A stretch of 64,000 nt of DNA. Origin: an uncultured Collinsella sp. Lineage in GTDB: Bacteria; Actinomycetota; Coriobacteriia; Coriobacteriales; Coriobacteriaceae. The position numbers and the translations under genes are program-made. The notes beneath the pieces are model-generated. The model did no database searches, was not told where the DNA came from, and saw only the letters and a program-made list of their open reading frames with translations. Location of the stretch: the NCBI GenBank assembly GCA_958352845.1, contig CATWQC010000001.1:93560-157559 (forward strand), read 5' to 3'. Shown here piece after piece: positions 35,319 through 44,331 of this stretch (positions are counted from its first letter, which is position 1; the number at the start of each line of letters is the position of its first letter).

Positions 35319-36186
35319 ACGCCTCCCTCACCTTTCCGTGCACATGTCTGATAACCGCGGCAACGTCATCGGCCGAGGCGGTTCCGTTATTAACGATAAA
35401 ATTAGCGTGAACGGGCGAAACTTCCGCGCCGCCAATCGAAAAACCCTTTAATCCACAATCCTCGATAAGCTTGCCCACACTCGCATCGGGCGGGTTGCGA
35501 AAGACCGACCCGCAGGATGCGCGACCCATGGGCTGCGTACGCTTGCGCCTCGTCAGGTACCGCTCCATGCGCTCGCGAATGTCGGCCTTGGGCGCCGGTT
35601 TAAGCTTGAGCACGCACTCGAGGATAATCTCATTGCGGGGAAGGCTACATTCGCGGTAGCCCCAAGTGATCTCGGACCCCGCATAATGCTTGATACCGGA
35701 TGCCGGGTCAAACGTTACGACATCCTCAACCAGCGAGCCAATCCACTCGGTCCGTGTGCCTGCATTCATAGATATCGCACCGCCAACCGAGCCAGGGATG
35801 CCAACGGCAAACTCAAGGCCCGAGAGGCTACGCGACAGGGCATCGTTGACCAGGCGCGCAAACATCACGCCCGCACCGACCGTCAGCGTACAACCGTCAT
35901 CGGCAACAACCGTGCGCTGAAACTCACGTCCGAGCGAAATGACGGCACCGCGATAACCGCCATCGGCAACCAGCAGATTGGAGCCCTTGCCGATAATGAC
36001 CCACGGCACCTGCTCGCGATCGAGCACCGCCACGGCGCGGCGGAGGGCATGATAGCTATGGCACGTCACAAAGAGGTCGGCCTTGCCGCCGATACGATAG
36101 CTCGTATGACGCGCAAGGCGCTCGTCCTCGATCACATCCGTGTCGATCATGCCCGAGAGCGCCATGACGGCGTTAAACAGACCCAT
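35275..36186 (-). CDS. murB: UDP-N-acetylenolpyruvoylglucosamine reductase
   Basis: FAD enzyme that reduces the enolpyruvyl group to make UDP-MurNAc. The 303 residues show HTSYRIGGKADLF, IGKGSNLLVAD, GIPGSVGGAISMNAG and the C-terminal RASCGSVFRNP with the catalytic serine region. This is the type I-like enzyme with the full C-terminal domain. The stop of murC is 5 bases upstream and the ribosome binding site is weak (AAGAAAG), pointing to coupled translation. The 3' end overlaps ftsQ. Confidence 0.95.
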   Translation of the reverse strand: MGLFNAVMALSGMIDTDVIEDERLARHTSYRIGGKADLFVTCHSYHALRRAVAVLDREQVPWVIIGKGSNLLVADGGYRGAVISLGREFQRTVVADDGCTLTVGAGVMFARLVNDALSRSLSGLEFAVGIPGSVGGAISMNAGTRTEWIGSLVEDVVTFDPASGIKHYAGSEITWGYRECSLPRNEIILECVLKLKPAPKADIRERMERYLTRRKRTQPMGRASCGSVFRNPPDASVGKLIEDCGLKGFSIGGAEVSPVHANFIVNNGTASADDVAAVIRHVHGKVREAYGIELRPEVKFLGF

Positions 36187-36191
36187 TAGAC

Positions 36192-37610
36192 TTAAGCGTC
36201 TTTCTTGGCAGTCAGATACTCGATAAACTCGGGACCGACGGTCGTAACGTCACCGGCACCCATTGTGAGCAGCAAGTCGCCCTCGCCCACCATCTGCTCG
36301 AGCTCCTGATTGAGCTCAAGACGGCTGGAGCAGTACACGACCTCCTTGCCAGGATGCTTGGCGCGCACGGTATCGGCGAGCATCTTAGAGGTGACACCCG
36401 GAATGGGCATCTCGCCAGCCGAGAACACATCAATCAGCAGCAGTTTATCGGCATTGGCAAATGCATCGGCAAAGTCGTCGCACAGGGCCTGCAGGCGCGA
36501 ATAGCGATGCGGCTGGAACACGACGTCGACGTGCTTGTAGCCCAGCGACGAAGCGGCAGCAAGCGTCGCCTTGATCTCGGTGGGGTGATGGCCGTAATCA
36601 TCGACCACGGTGATGCCATCGATATCGCCCACGTGGGTAAAGCGACGGCGGACGCCCTCAAAGCTCGAGAGCGCCTTGGCGGCGGCGTCGATGTCAAGGC
36701 CCAGGACATGGGCGACGGTGAGCACCGCCGTGGCGTTGAGCATGTTGTGGCGACCGGGATTGCTCTTGATCTCCACGGCATGCTCAGTGCCGTCCTCAAA
36801 GCGAACGATAAAGTCGCTCTGGATGCCCTTGACATCCGGGTGCATGCAGACGATGTCGTTGCTCTCGGCAAAGCCGTAGGAAAGCACGTGACGACCCGTC
36901 GACTTGGCGAGCTCGACCAGATGCGGGTCCTCACCGCAGACGATGACGGTGCCGTCCTCGCCCACCAGGCTCATGAATTTGGCGAAAGTTGCCTCGATCT
37001 CCTCGATACCCGAGTAGTGATCGAGGTGGTCGGCCTCGACGTTGGTCACAATGACCACGTTGGGGTTCAGGAACAGGAAGGAGCTGTCGGACTCGTCGGC
37101 CTCGGCGACAAAGTAGTCGCCCGAGCCGTTCTTGCCGTTCGTGTCATAGCCCTCGACAATGCCGCCGATCAAGAAGCTCGGATCCAGGCCCATGCGGTCG
37201 AGCATGGTGGCGCACATCGAAGACGTGGTGGTCTTGCCATGCGTGCCGGCAACAGCGACGGTGGTGTAGCCGTGGCCCAAAGCAGAGAGCATCTTGGCAC
37301 GGGGCCACACGGGAATACCAAGCTCGCGAGCGCGCACGAGTTCAGGGTTGGACTCCGGAATAGCGGTAGAGACAACAACCACGTCGGGCTTGACCTCGTC
37401 GATCGTGGCGGCCTCATGGCCCACATGCACCTTCACACCAGCGCGGGTAAGCTGGCGGATATAACGTGACGTCTTAAGGTCGGAGCCGGTAACGGCATAA
37501 CCGCGCTCGTGCAGAACGAGGGCGATGCCGCTCATGCCGGCGCCGCCGATACCGATAAAGTGGGCGCTCTTAAACTCGGGCGCGGAGGTTGCAGTCTGGG
37601 AATCAGCCAT
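36192..37610 (-). CDS. murC: UDP-N-acetylmuramate--L-alanine ligase
   Basis: Adds L-alanine to UDP-MurNAc using ATP. The 472 residues begin with FIGIGGAGMSGIA (nucleotide-sugar site), then the ATP loop AVAGTHGKTTTSSM, EADESDSSFLFL, and DDYGHHPTEIKATL in the third domain. ATG 37610 follows AAGGAG at 11 nt; the GTG at 37637 has no site. In the dcw operon between murG and murB. Confidence 0.96.
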   Translation of the reverse strand: MADSQTATSAPEFKSAHFIGIGGAGMSGIALVLHERGYAVTGSDLKTSRYIRQLTRAGVKVHVGHEAATIDEVKPDVVVVSTAIPESNPELVRARELGIPVWPRAKMLSALGHGYTTVAVAGTHGKTTTSSMCATMLDRMGLDPSFLIGGIVEGYDTNGKNGSGDYFVAEADESDSSFLFLNPNVVIVTNVEADHLDHYSGIEEIEATFAKFMSLVGEDGTVIVCGEDPHLVELAKSTGRHVLSYGFAESNDIVCMHPDVKGIQSDFIVRFEDGTEHAVEIKSNPGRHNMLNATAVLTVAHVLGLDIDAAAKALSSFEGVRRRFTHVGDIDGITVVDDYGHHPTEIKATLAAASSLGYKHVDVVFQPHRYSRLQALCDDFADAFANADKLLLIDVFSAGEMPIPGVTSKMLADTVRAKHPGKEVVYCSSRLELNQELEQMVGEGDLLLTMGAGDVTTVGPEFIEYLTAKKDA

Positions 37611-37707
37611 GTGCTCGTGTACTCCTTGCGTAAACACTGCCTGTAACCCGTTAACTGTACCGCACCAACCGCATCAGCGCGAGGGCGACCGACGATATCC
37701 CGTCTAA

Positions 37708-38823
37708 CTAACGCAAACCCTCTACCGCATCCGCCAGAAGAGCGGCGGCCCTATCCTGAGCCAGACCACGCGCCGCCTGACGCATGGCGTCGCGCGCCGC
37801 CGCGTCATCGACCAGGTGCAGCAGCTCATCGGCAAAGGCAGAACCGTCGATATCGGCATCGGCGCAGAGCACGCCGGCCCCGGCGTCGACCAGATAACGG
37901 GCATTGGTGGTTTGGTGATCGGCCGTGGCGTGCGGGTACGGCACGAGCACCGAAGGCACGGCGAGTGCAGCGATCTCGGCCACGCTCGATGCGCCCGAAC
38001 GCGAGAGCACCAAATCGGCAGCAGCCAGCATATCGCCCATGTTGTCGATGTAAGGCTGGACGCGGTAACGCTTCGCCTCCTCGGGCGTCAGCGCCAAAGC
38101 GCGCTCGGTCTCCTCAAAGCCGTCGGCACCCGTCGAATGCAACACATAGAGGTTCTTGCGCGAAAGCAGCTCGTTTTTGAGCGAAGCCACGCGCTCGTTG
38201 AGGTGCTGGGCGCCAAGTGAACCGCCAAAGACGAGCAGCAGCGTAGCGTCCTCGGGAACGCCAAGTGCCTTGCGGCCGCGAGCGCGATCGCCCTCGATTA
38301 CCGAGCGACGTACGGGGTTGCCGGTCATGAGCACGTGGCCAGGGTCACCTTCGCGCTCAAAGACCGAACGCGCTGCCGGCACCGAGATGCACACGCGGGC
38401 GGCGTGGGAGTTCATCATCTTGTTGGCCAGGCCCGGAACAGAGTTCTGCTCATGCAGCAGATACGGAACGCCCGCGCCCTTGCACCACCCCAGCAGTGGA
38501 ACCTCGACATAGGCACCAAAACCGATGGCGGCATCGGGCTTGCCGACCTTTGAGAAATGACTGGCGAGCGCACGCTTGGCCTTGTTGACACGCCACAGCG
38601 AGGTCAGCGCCGTCCAAGGACGGGAGCGGTCGAAGCCCGTGACCGTAATGGGCACAAAATCAAACCCAGCCTCGGGGACCAGACGACCCTCGAGCTTGCG
38701 CGACTGGCCCACGAACACAACGTGGTGGCCACGGTCACGCAGCTCTTCGGCCAAGGCGAGCGCGGGGTTGATGTGTCCTGCCGTGCCGCCGGCTGCAATA
38801 GCAACGGTCATTTTATCGGTCAT
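37708..38823 (-). CDS. murG: Lipid II synthase MurG
   Basis: Adds GlcNAc to lipid I at the inner membrane face. The 371 residues carry AAGGTAGHINPALALAEEL near the start, LLHEQNSVPGLANK, FGGSLGAQHLNE and LSRSGASSVAEIAALAVPSVLVPYPHA for donor binding. ATG 38823 follows AAGGGA at 6 nt and lies within the last codons of ftsW (11-base overlap). Confidence 0.96.
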   Translation of the reverse strand: MTDKMTVAIAAGGTAGHINPALALAEELRDRGHHVVFVGQSRKLEGRLVPEAGFDFVPITVTGFDRSRPWTALTSLWRVNKAKRALASHFSKVGKPDAAIGFGAYVEVPLLGWCKGAGVPYLLHEQNSVPGLANKMMNSHAARVCISVPAARSVFEREGDPGHVLMTGNPVRRSVIEGDRARGRKALGVPEDATLLLVFGGSLGAQHLNERVASLKNELLSRKNLYVLHSTGADGFEETERALALTPEEAKRYRVQPYIDNMGDMLAAADLVLSRSGASSVAEIAALAVPSVLVPYPHATADHQTTNARYLVDAGAGVLCADADIDGSAFADELLHLVDDAAARDAMRQAARGLAQDRAAALLADAVEGLR

Positions 38824-40333
38824 GGTAGTCCCTTCGTACACGCGGTCCCTGGTCGTCGGTACGCAGACGCGCCGACGGGTCCGAGTTCAAATCGATTCGA
38901 TTATATCCGCCGCCCGCATTGCGAGGAGTGGGGCGCTGAGGACGACCTTGCGGCACCGTTCGCTGACGCGGGCGGGCTGCCGGCTCGGTCGCAGAGCCAT
39001 CCAGGACGGTAAAACCGTTACGCGAAGATCGCTCGCCGCGCACGTGGGGCAAGCCGGCGGTACTCTCATCCATAACGGCAAAGCTCTCACGGCGGCGGTC
39101 ATACTCATCGCGGCGGGCGCTCTCGTACGAAACGCGCAGGATCAACCCGGCAAGCATGAGCGACACAATAATCGACGAACCGCCGTAGCTAATAAACGGC
39201 AACGGTTTGCCCGTCATGGGAAACACGTTGAGGATGCCCAGCGCGTTAATCAAAAACTGCACCGCGAGAATGACCGCGGAGCCAGACGCCATGAGCGCGC
39301 CCCGACGATCGGTCGCCTGCTCGGCAATGCGAAACGCCGAGTAGATCAGCATCGCAAACACCAAGAAGAACAGCACGGTTCCGACAAAACCGACTTCCTC
39401 GCCAATGATGGCCAAGATGTAGTCGTTGTGTGCCTCGGGCAGATACGAGTACTTCATGGTTGAGTTGCCGATGCCACGGCCGAACAGACCGCCCGAGGCA
39501 AAGGCCATGATGGCAAGCGTGGCCTGATAGCCGTCACCATACTCGTCGGCCCAAGGGTTCAAGGCAACCTGAATACGCACCATACGGTACGGCTCTGCGA
39601 CAAGCGCAATCACGATCACGAGAATGCCGAAGATTAGCACGCCGATGATAAATCTGGGGTCGAGACCCGCAAACAACGCCATGCACATGAGGGTCAACAG
39701 GATGATCAGGACAGTACCGAAATCGGGCTGGATAAAAATCAGAAAGAGCGAAATGCCCAGGTAGATGCCCATCTTGCGAAGGAATTCGTTGATGTTGCCA
39801 CCGGGCGAAAAGAAGCGATCAAGCATGATGGCCGAATACGCAATGGCAAATGGCTTTAAAAACTCGGAAGGCTGGAACTGAATACCGGCGATGTTGAGCC
39901 AGCGCGTGGCGCCGCGGCTGCCGCTGCCCACCAAGAACACCAGAAGCAGTAGCCCTATCATGCCGATAAGGAAGATCCTGAGCACATCCTCCCCAAACCA
40001 GCTGTCCGGCAAAACGCGCACGATGGCAATCAGCGCCAGAACACCGACCACGGCAAACGCGGCCTGTCGACCCAGAAAAAACGTCGCCGAGCCATTCTCG
40101 TGCAGCGCCTCGACCGAAGACGCCGAGTACACCATCAGCAGGCCAAAGCATACCAAGGTAAACAAGCAGGCCATGAATATCAAACGGGGGCGCATGATAC
40201 GGGCGGGAACGCCGGCAATATAGCGTTCGCTAAACGACTGCCCGCCGCGGCTGGAACGCGGTGTGGTGCGACGTGAGGAAGCACGGTCCGAGTCGGGCCT
40301 CCTCATACCTTGTCGGGGGCTCTCCTCTCTCAC
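38813..40333 (-). CDS. ftsW: Septal peptidoglycan glycosyltransferase FtsW
   Basis: SEDS-family polymerase of lipid II working with PbpB at the septum. The 506 residues (GTG start at 40333) have a basic N-terminal tail, ten membrane spans, and the family motifs WLNIAGIQFQPSEFLKPF, PEAHNDYILAIIGEEVGFVG and GKPLPFISYGGSS. A long, basic, disordered C-terminal tail (about 415-506) follows. GTG 40333 has AGGGG before it; ATG 40306 is the other choice. murD ends 8 bases upstream, murG overlaps the end. Confidence 0.95.
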   Translation of the reverse strand: MREESPRQGMRRPDSDRASSRRTTPRSSRGGQSFSERYIAGVPARIMRPRLIFMACLFTLVCFGLLMVYSASSVEALHENGSATFFLGRQAAFAVVGVLALIAIVRVLPDSWFGEDVLRIFLIGMIGLLLLVFLVGSGSRGATRWLNIAGIQFQPSEFLKPFAIAYSAIMLDRFFSPGGNINEFLRKMGIYLGISLFLIFIQPDFGTVLIILLTLMCMALFAGLDPRFIIGVLIFGILVIVIALVAEPYRMVRIQVALNPWADEYGDGYQATLAIMAFASGGLFGRGIGNSTMKYSYLPEAHNDYILAIIGEEVGFVGTVLFFLVFAMLIYSAFRIAEQATDRRGALMASGSAVILAVQFLINALGILNVFPMTGKPLPFISYGGSSIIVSLMLAGLILRVSYESARRDEYDRRRESFAVMDESTAGLPHVRGERSSRNGFTVLDGSATEPAARPRQRTVPQGRPQRPTPRNAGGGYNRIDLNSDPSARLRTDDQGPRVRRDYHDR

Positions 40334-40341
40334 CGCAACCC

Positions 40342-41748
40342 CTATTCCATTTGTGATTTCGCTGTAGCGGCAAGCTGAGCCACGTAGTCCTTAAACACGC
40401 GGCCGCGCTCCTCATAGCCCGAGAACTCATCGAACGAAGAGCAGGCAGGAGAAAGTAAGATCACGTCACCACGGCTCGAAAGCGAACGGGCAACGTCCAC
40501 GGCGTCGCGCAGGTCATCCGCCTGGGCGATATCCACATCGCCATCGACATCGGCCTCGTCCATAGCGGCGGTGAAGCGCTCGCGCGCATCGCCAAAGCAG
40601 ACGACCGAGCGCACGTTGTCCATAACGACGCGCGCGAAGTCCGTGAGCGGCGTGCCCTTATCGTGGCCGCCGAGCAGCAAGATCACGTCGTCATCGGGAA
40701 ATGCCGTCAGTGCCTTCTCGACCGCATCGGTGTTGGTCGCCTTGGAATCGTTGACGTAGCGCACGCCGTCAATCTCGCCACACGGCTCCACGCGGTGCTC
40801 GAGCGGCTGGAACGAGGCAAGACCGCGGCAGACACCATCGACATCGGCACCGACTGCCAAGGCAGCCGTGGCAGCGCACAGGGCATTGATAACATTGTGA
40901 TGGCCCGAGATCTTGAGCTCGGATGTAGCGATGAGCGGGGTCTCGACACCCTTCAGACGCACGATCATCTTGCCATCGCGCACAAAGGCGGCATCCTCGC
41001 CCTCAGGCTCGTCAAAGGCAACCTTGCAGATGCGACGACCCGGCGTGTAGATGTACTCATCGAACTCGTGAATGCCGGCGTCTTCGACGTCGACAACCAC
41101 CAGATCGTCATCGACCATATTGTCAAACAGTTTGATCTTGGCAAGCGCATAGTTCTTATGGCTCTTATGCCAACCCAAGTGGTCGGGAGTGATGTTGAGC
41201 AGCACCGCCACGCGGGGGTGGAGCTCGGTTGTCGTAGCAATCTGATAGCTCGAGAGCTCAGCCACAAACCACTCGTTGTGGGCTCGGCCGTCAATCTCGT
41301 TGACCGGCGGCTCGCCGATGTTGCCGACAGCAACGCTGGCCTCGCCGGCAGCCTTAAGCAGAAAATCAGTCAGCGACGTGGTGGTCGTCTTGCCGTTGGT
41401 GCCCGTGATGGCAATCCAGTTATCGGGCGACAGGCGATAGGCAAACTCGGGCTCACCCATAATCTGGGCGGCATGCTCGCGCCCAGCCTTAAAGAAGCCC
41501 GAGAACTCCGAGATGCCCGGGCACGTCACGCATACGTCATAGGCGCCCTCGACCTGTTCGGTCCCATAGACAAACGACGCACCAGCAGCCTCGAGCGCAC
41601 GCGTGGCGTCATTGGGCTCAGAGGTGCCACCGCCATACACGGTAACGGCACTTACGCGCTCGGGATGTGCCAGCGCCCAGCGGGCGACATCGAGACCGGA
41701 TTTGCCCTGACCCAAAACGAGCAGGCTAAAGACATCAGCAAGAGACAT
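40342..41748 (-). CDS. murD: UDP-N-acetylmuramoyl-L-alanine--D-glutamate ligase
   Basis: Adds D-glutamate to the muropeptide stem. The 468 residues show LVLGQGKSGLDVARWA, the ATP loop AITGTNGKTTTTS, LNITPDHLGWHKS, and YVNDSKATNTDAVEKAL with LLGGHDKGTPL. The ribosome binding site is poor (GGGATAGTGG), so translation probably depends on mraY, which ends 9 bases upstream. Confidence 0.96.
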   Translation of the reverse strand: MSLADVFSLLVLGQGKSGLDVARWALAHPERVSAVTVYGGGTSEPNDATRALEAAGASFVYGTEQVEGAYDVCVTCPGISEFSGFFKAGREHAAQIMGEPEFAYRLSPDNWIAITGTNGKTTTTSLTDFLLKAAGEASVAVGNIGEPPVNEIDGRAHNEWFVAELSSYQIATTTELHPRVAVLLNITPDHLGWHKSHKNYALAKIKLFDNMVDDDLVVVDVEDAGIHEFDEYIYTPGRRICKVAFDEPEGEDAAFVRDGKMIVRLKGVETPLIATSELKISGHHNVINALCAATAALAVGADVDGVCRGLASFQPLEHRVEPCGEIDGVRYVNDSKATNTDAVEKALTAFPDDDVILLLGGHDKGTPLTDFARVVMDNVRSVVCFGDARERFTAAMDEADVDGDVDIAQADDLRDAVDVARSLSSRGDVILLSPACSSFDEFSGYEERGRVFKDYVAQLAATAKSQME

Positions 41749-41757
41749 GAAAGACCA

Positions 41758-42777
41758 CTATCCCAACTGGAAGAACAGGGCAAGGCCAACGGCACCAAAG
41801 GCCGCAGCGATAATCCAAAAACGGATGACGACCTTGGTCTCGGCCCAGCCCTTCTTTTCGAAATGATGATGGATGGGCGCCATAAGGAAGACGCGCTTGT
41901 GCGTAAAGTGGAAGTAGACAACCTGAATCATGACCGACAGGGTCTCAACGATAAACAGGCCGCCGATGATGAGGGAGACGACCTCGGTGTTGGTCATGAT
42001 GGACGTGCAGGCAAACGCGGCGCCCAGGGCAAGCGAGCCGGTATCGCCCATAAAGATGCTCGCCGGATAGCAGTTGAACCACAGAAAGCCCAAGCAGGCA
42101 CCGGCACACGCGGTGCAGAAGATGGACAGGTTCACGTCTCCGTGCAAAAACGCCATGGCAGCCATGGCGAGCATGGCAATCATGGAGGTGCCGCCGGCAA
42201 GACCGTCAAGGCCATCGGTCAGGTTCACGGCATTAGAAAGACCGGCGATCATCAGCCAGCAAAAAACAATGTAGAACCACGGGAACGAAAGGCCGCAGAT
42301 GGTGGTCGAAAGCACGCCAAGGTCAATCGTCAGGCCGCCGGGAAAACGAATCTCGGGGGCGACGCCGCACCAGTTAACGGCAAGTACCGTAAAGGTGACA
42401 CAGATAATGGTTAGGCCGATCATCTTGGCATGAGGCGTCAGACCGAGCGAGCGCCCATGCGTAACGGAGGTCAGGTCGTCGATCAGGCCCAGCACGCCGG
42501 TCGCCAGCGTGGCGAGCAGCACGAGCACGAGCTCGGTGGTGAGCTTGCCCATCAGCAGGCAGGTCAGCGAAATCGCGACGAGAATGACAACGCCACCCAT
42601 GGTGGGCGTTCCCTGCTTAACCAAATGACGCTTGGGGCCGTCGGCACGAACCTGCTGGCCGATACCCTCGACCTTGAGCAGCTTGATCCACCACGGCATG
42701 AGCAGCAGCGCAATGGCAGCGGCGATGCCAAGCCCCAAAAAAGCCTGATACGTTGGATACGAGGGATTGCCGAACAT
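41758..42777 (-). CDS. mraY: Phospho-MurNAc-pentapeptide translocase
   Basis: Makes lipid I by moving the muropeptide onto undecaprenyl phosphate. The 339 residues have about ten spans and the motifs GTPTMGGVVIL, GLIDD, NAVNLTDGLDGLAGG, NCYPASIFMGDTGSLALGA and MAPIHHHFEKKGWAETKVV. The gap to murF upstream is 3 bases. Confidence 0.97.
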   Translation of the reverse strand: MFGNPSYPTYQAFLGLGIAAAIALLLMPWWIKLLKVEGIGQQVRADGPKRHLVKQGTPTMGGVVILVAISLTCLLMGKLTTELVLVLLATLATGVLGLIDDLTSVTHGRSLGLTPHAKMIGLTIICVTFTVLAVNWCGVAPEIRFPGGLTIDLGVLSTTICGLSFPWFYIVFCWLMIAGLSNAVNLTDGLDGLAGGTSMIAMLAMAAMAFLHGDVNLSIFCTACAGACLGFLWFNCYPASIFMGDTGSLALGAAFACTSIMTNTEVVSLIIGGLFIVETLSVMIQVVYFHFTHKRVFLMAPIHHHFEKKGWAETKVVIRFWIIAAAFGAVGLALFFQLG

Positions 42778-42780
42778 GGG

Positions 42781-44205
42781 CTAGCACACACCTTCCACAA
42801 AGCGGTCGAGCTCAACAAAGCGGGAACCCTTGACCAGTACAACATCATGTTTTTCAAGCGCGCCGCCCATGCGGTCGAGCACCTGCTGATAATCGGAGAA
42901 CACCTGGATGCGGTCCTCGTCCATGCCCATCATGCGCGCGGCATCGGCCATAAGCTGGGCCAGCTCACCACCCACGCACGCCAGCATGTCGAGCTTCTTG
43001 GCGGCGGCATAGGCGCCCACGAGCTCATGCATGCGAGGAGCCTCATCGCCCATCTCGCCCATCTCGCCCAGGATCGCCATGCGAGACCCCGTGCACGAAA
43101 GCGAGCACAGTAGATCGAGGCCAGCAGCCATGGATTCGGCACTGGCGTTATAGGAATCGTCGATGACGCGGGCACCGCTCTTGGCGCGCTTGATCTCCTG
43201 GCGGTGACCGGTGATCGTGAGGCCCCTAAAGGCAGCATCGATCTGCTCGGGCGTCAGGCCCAGGCGATAGGCAACCGCGGCGGCCTTAACGGCATTTGGG
43301 ACGGACTGCACGCCGGGGATGGCAAGCATGGTATCGATCGTCTCGCCCTGGCCAAAATCGAGCGTAAAGACCGGACGGCCCTCGTCATCAACACGAATGT
43401 CGCGGGCACGGACCTCATCATCGTCCGAGACGCCGGCCAGCATCACGTCGATACCAGCAGGCTGGGCGAACGTATCGCGAATGAACGGCGTAAAGTCGTC
43501 CTCGCCGCCCAAAACCAGCAGCGGCAAGAAGTCGCCGGCGGCGCACATACCCTGGACAATCTCGGCCTTAGCGCGGGCAATGTTCTCGCGGCTGCCCAAA
43601 ATGCCGATGTGAGAGGTACCAATCTTGCTCACGATGGCAAGGTTGGGATTGGCGGACTGGGACAGGCGCTCAATCTCGTGGAAATGGTTCATGCCCATCT
43701 CGAGCACCAGGACCTCGGTATCGGCCGGAGCGGAAAGCACCGTGAGCGGCATGCCGATCAGGTTATTGAAATTGCCCTTGGTGGCCCAGACACGATAGCG
43801 CTTGGCGAGCACGGCGGCGAGCACGTCCTTGGTCGTCGTCTTGCCGATGGAACCGGTAATGCCAACGACCAGGCAGCCAAGCTCCAGGCGATACGTGTGC
43901 GCCAAACGCAGCAGAAACTCCTCGGGATCATCGGTCAGCAGGATGGCGCACCCCTTGTCCTGCGCCAGCGAGACCAGCTCGGCCTCGGGCTCACGCGTCA
44001 TCACGACGGCGCCGGCACCCGACTGGACGGCACGGGAAGCAAAATCATTGCCGTCGACGTTTTCACCGGGAAAGGCGACGAAAATCGTCCCTTCCTCGAC
44101 CTGGCGCGAGTCGATAACGCACCCGCGGCATACCCGATCGGCTTCTCCCGTCACGGTTCGGGCCCCTGTTGCGGCCGCGAGGTTGTTGACGGCGATCTCT
44201 ATCAT
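42781..44205 (-). CDS. murF: UDP-MurNAc-tripeptide--D-Ala-D-Ala ligase
   Basis: Adds the D-Ala-D-Ala end to the stem peptide. The 474 residues show CVIDSRQVEEGTIFVAFPG, the ATP loop GITGSIGKTTTKDVLAA, LEMGMNHFHEIERL and DDSYNASAESMAAGLDLL. GGGAG precedes the ATG. murE, usually just upstream, is absent; 126 gene-free bases separate murF from pbpB. Confidence 0.96.
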   Translation of the reverse strand: MIEIAVNNLAAATGARTVTGEADRVCRGCVIDSRQVEEGTIFVAFPGENVDGNDFASRAVQSGAGAVVMTREPEAELVSLAQDKGCAILLTDDPEEFLLRLAHTYRLELGCLVVGITGSIGKTTTKDVLAAVLAKRYRVWATKGNFNNLIGMPLTVLSAPADTEVLVLEMGMNHFHEIERLSQSANPNLAIVSKIGTSHIGILGSRENIARAKAEIVQGMCAAGDFLPLLVLGGEDDFTPFIRDTFAQPAGIDVMLAGVSDDDEVRARDIRVDDEGRPVFTLDFGQGETIDTMLAIPGVQSVPNAVKAAAVAYRLGLTPEQIDAAFRGLTITGHRQEIKRAKSGARVIDDSYNASAESMAAGLDLLCSLSCTGSRMAILGEMGEMGDEAPRMHELVGAYAAAKKLDMLACVGGELAQLMADAARMMGMDEDRIQVFSDYQQVLDRMGGALEKHDVVLVKGSRFVELDRFVEGVC

Positions 44206-44331
44206 TGCAGCTCCCCTGTAAACCTAATAATGCTATCGGCGTATTGTATCCCAGCGCCGCACATGCGTGGTGCAGGGCATGTGAACACCCTCATATGGGA
44301 CAACAAACCACGCCCCAAAGATTGTAACCCC

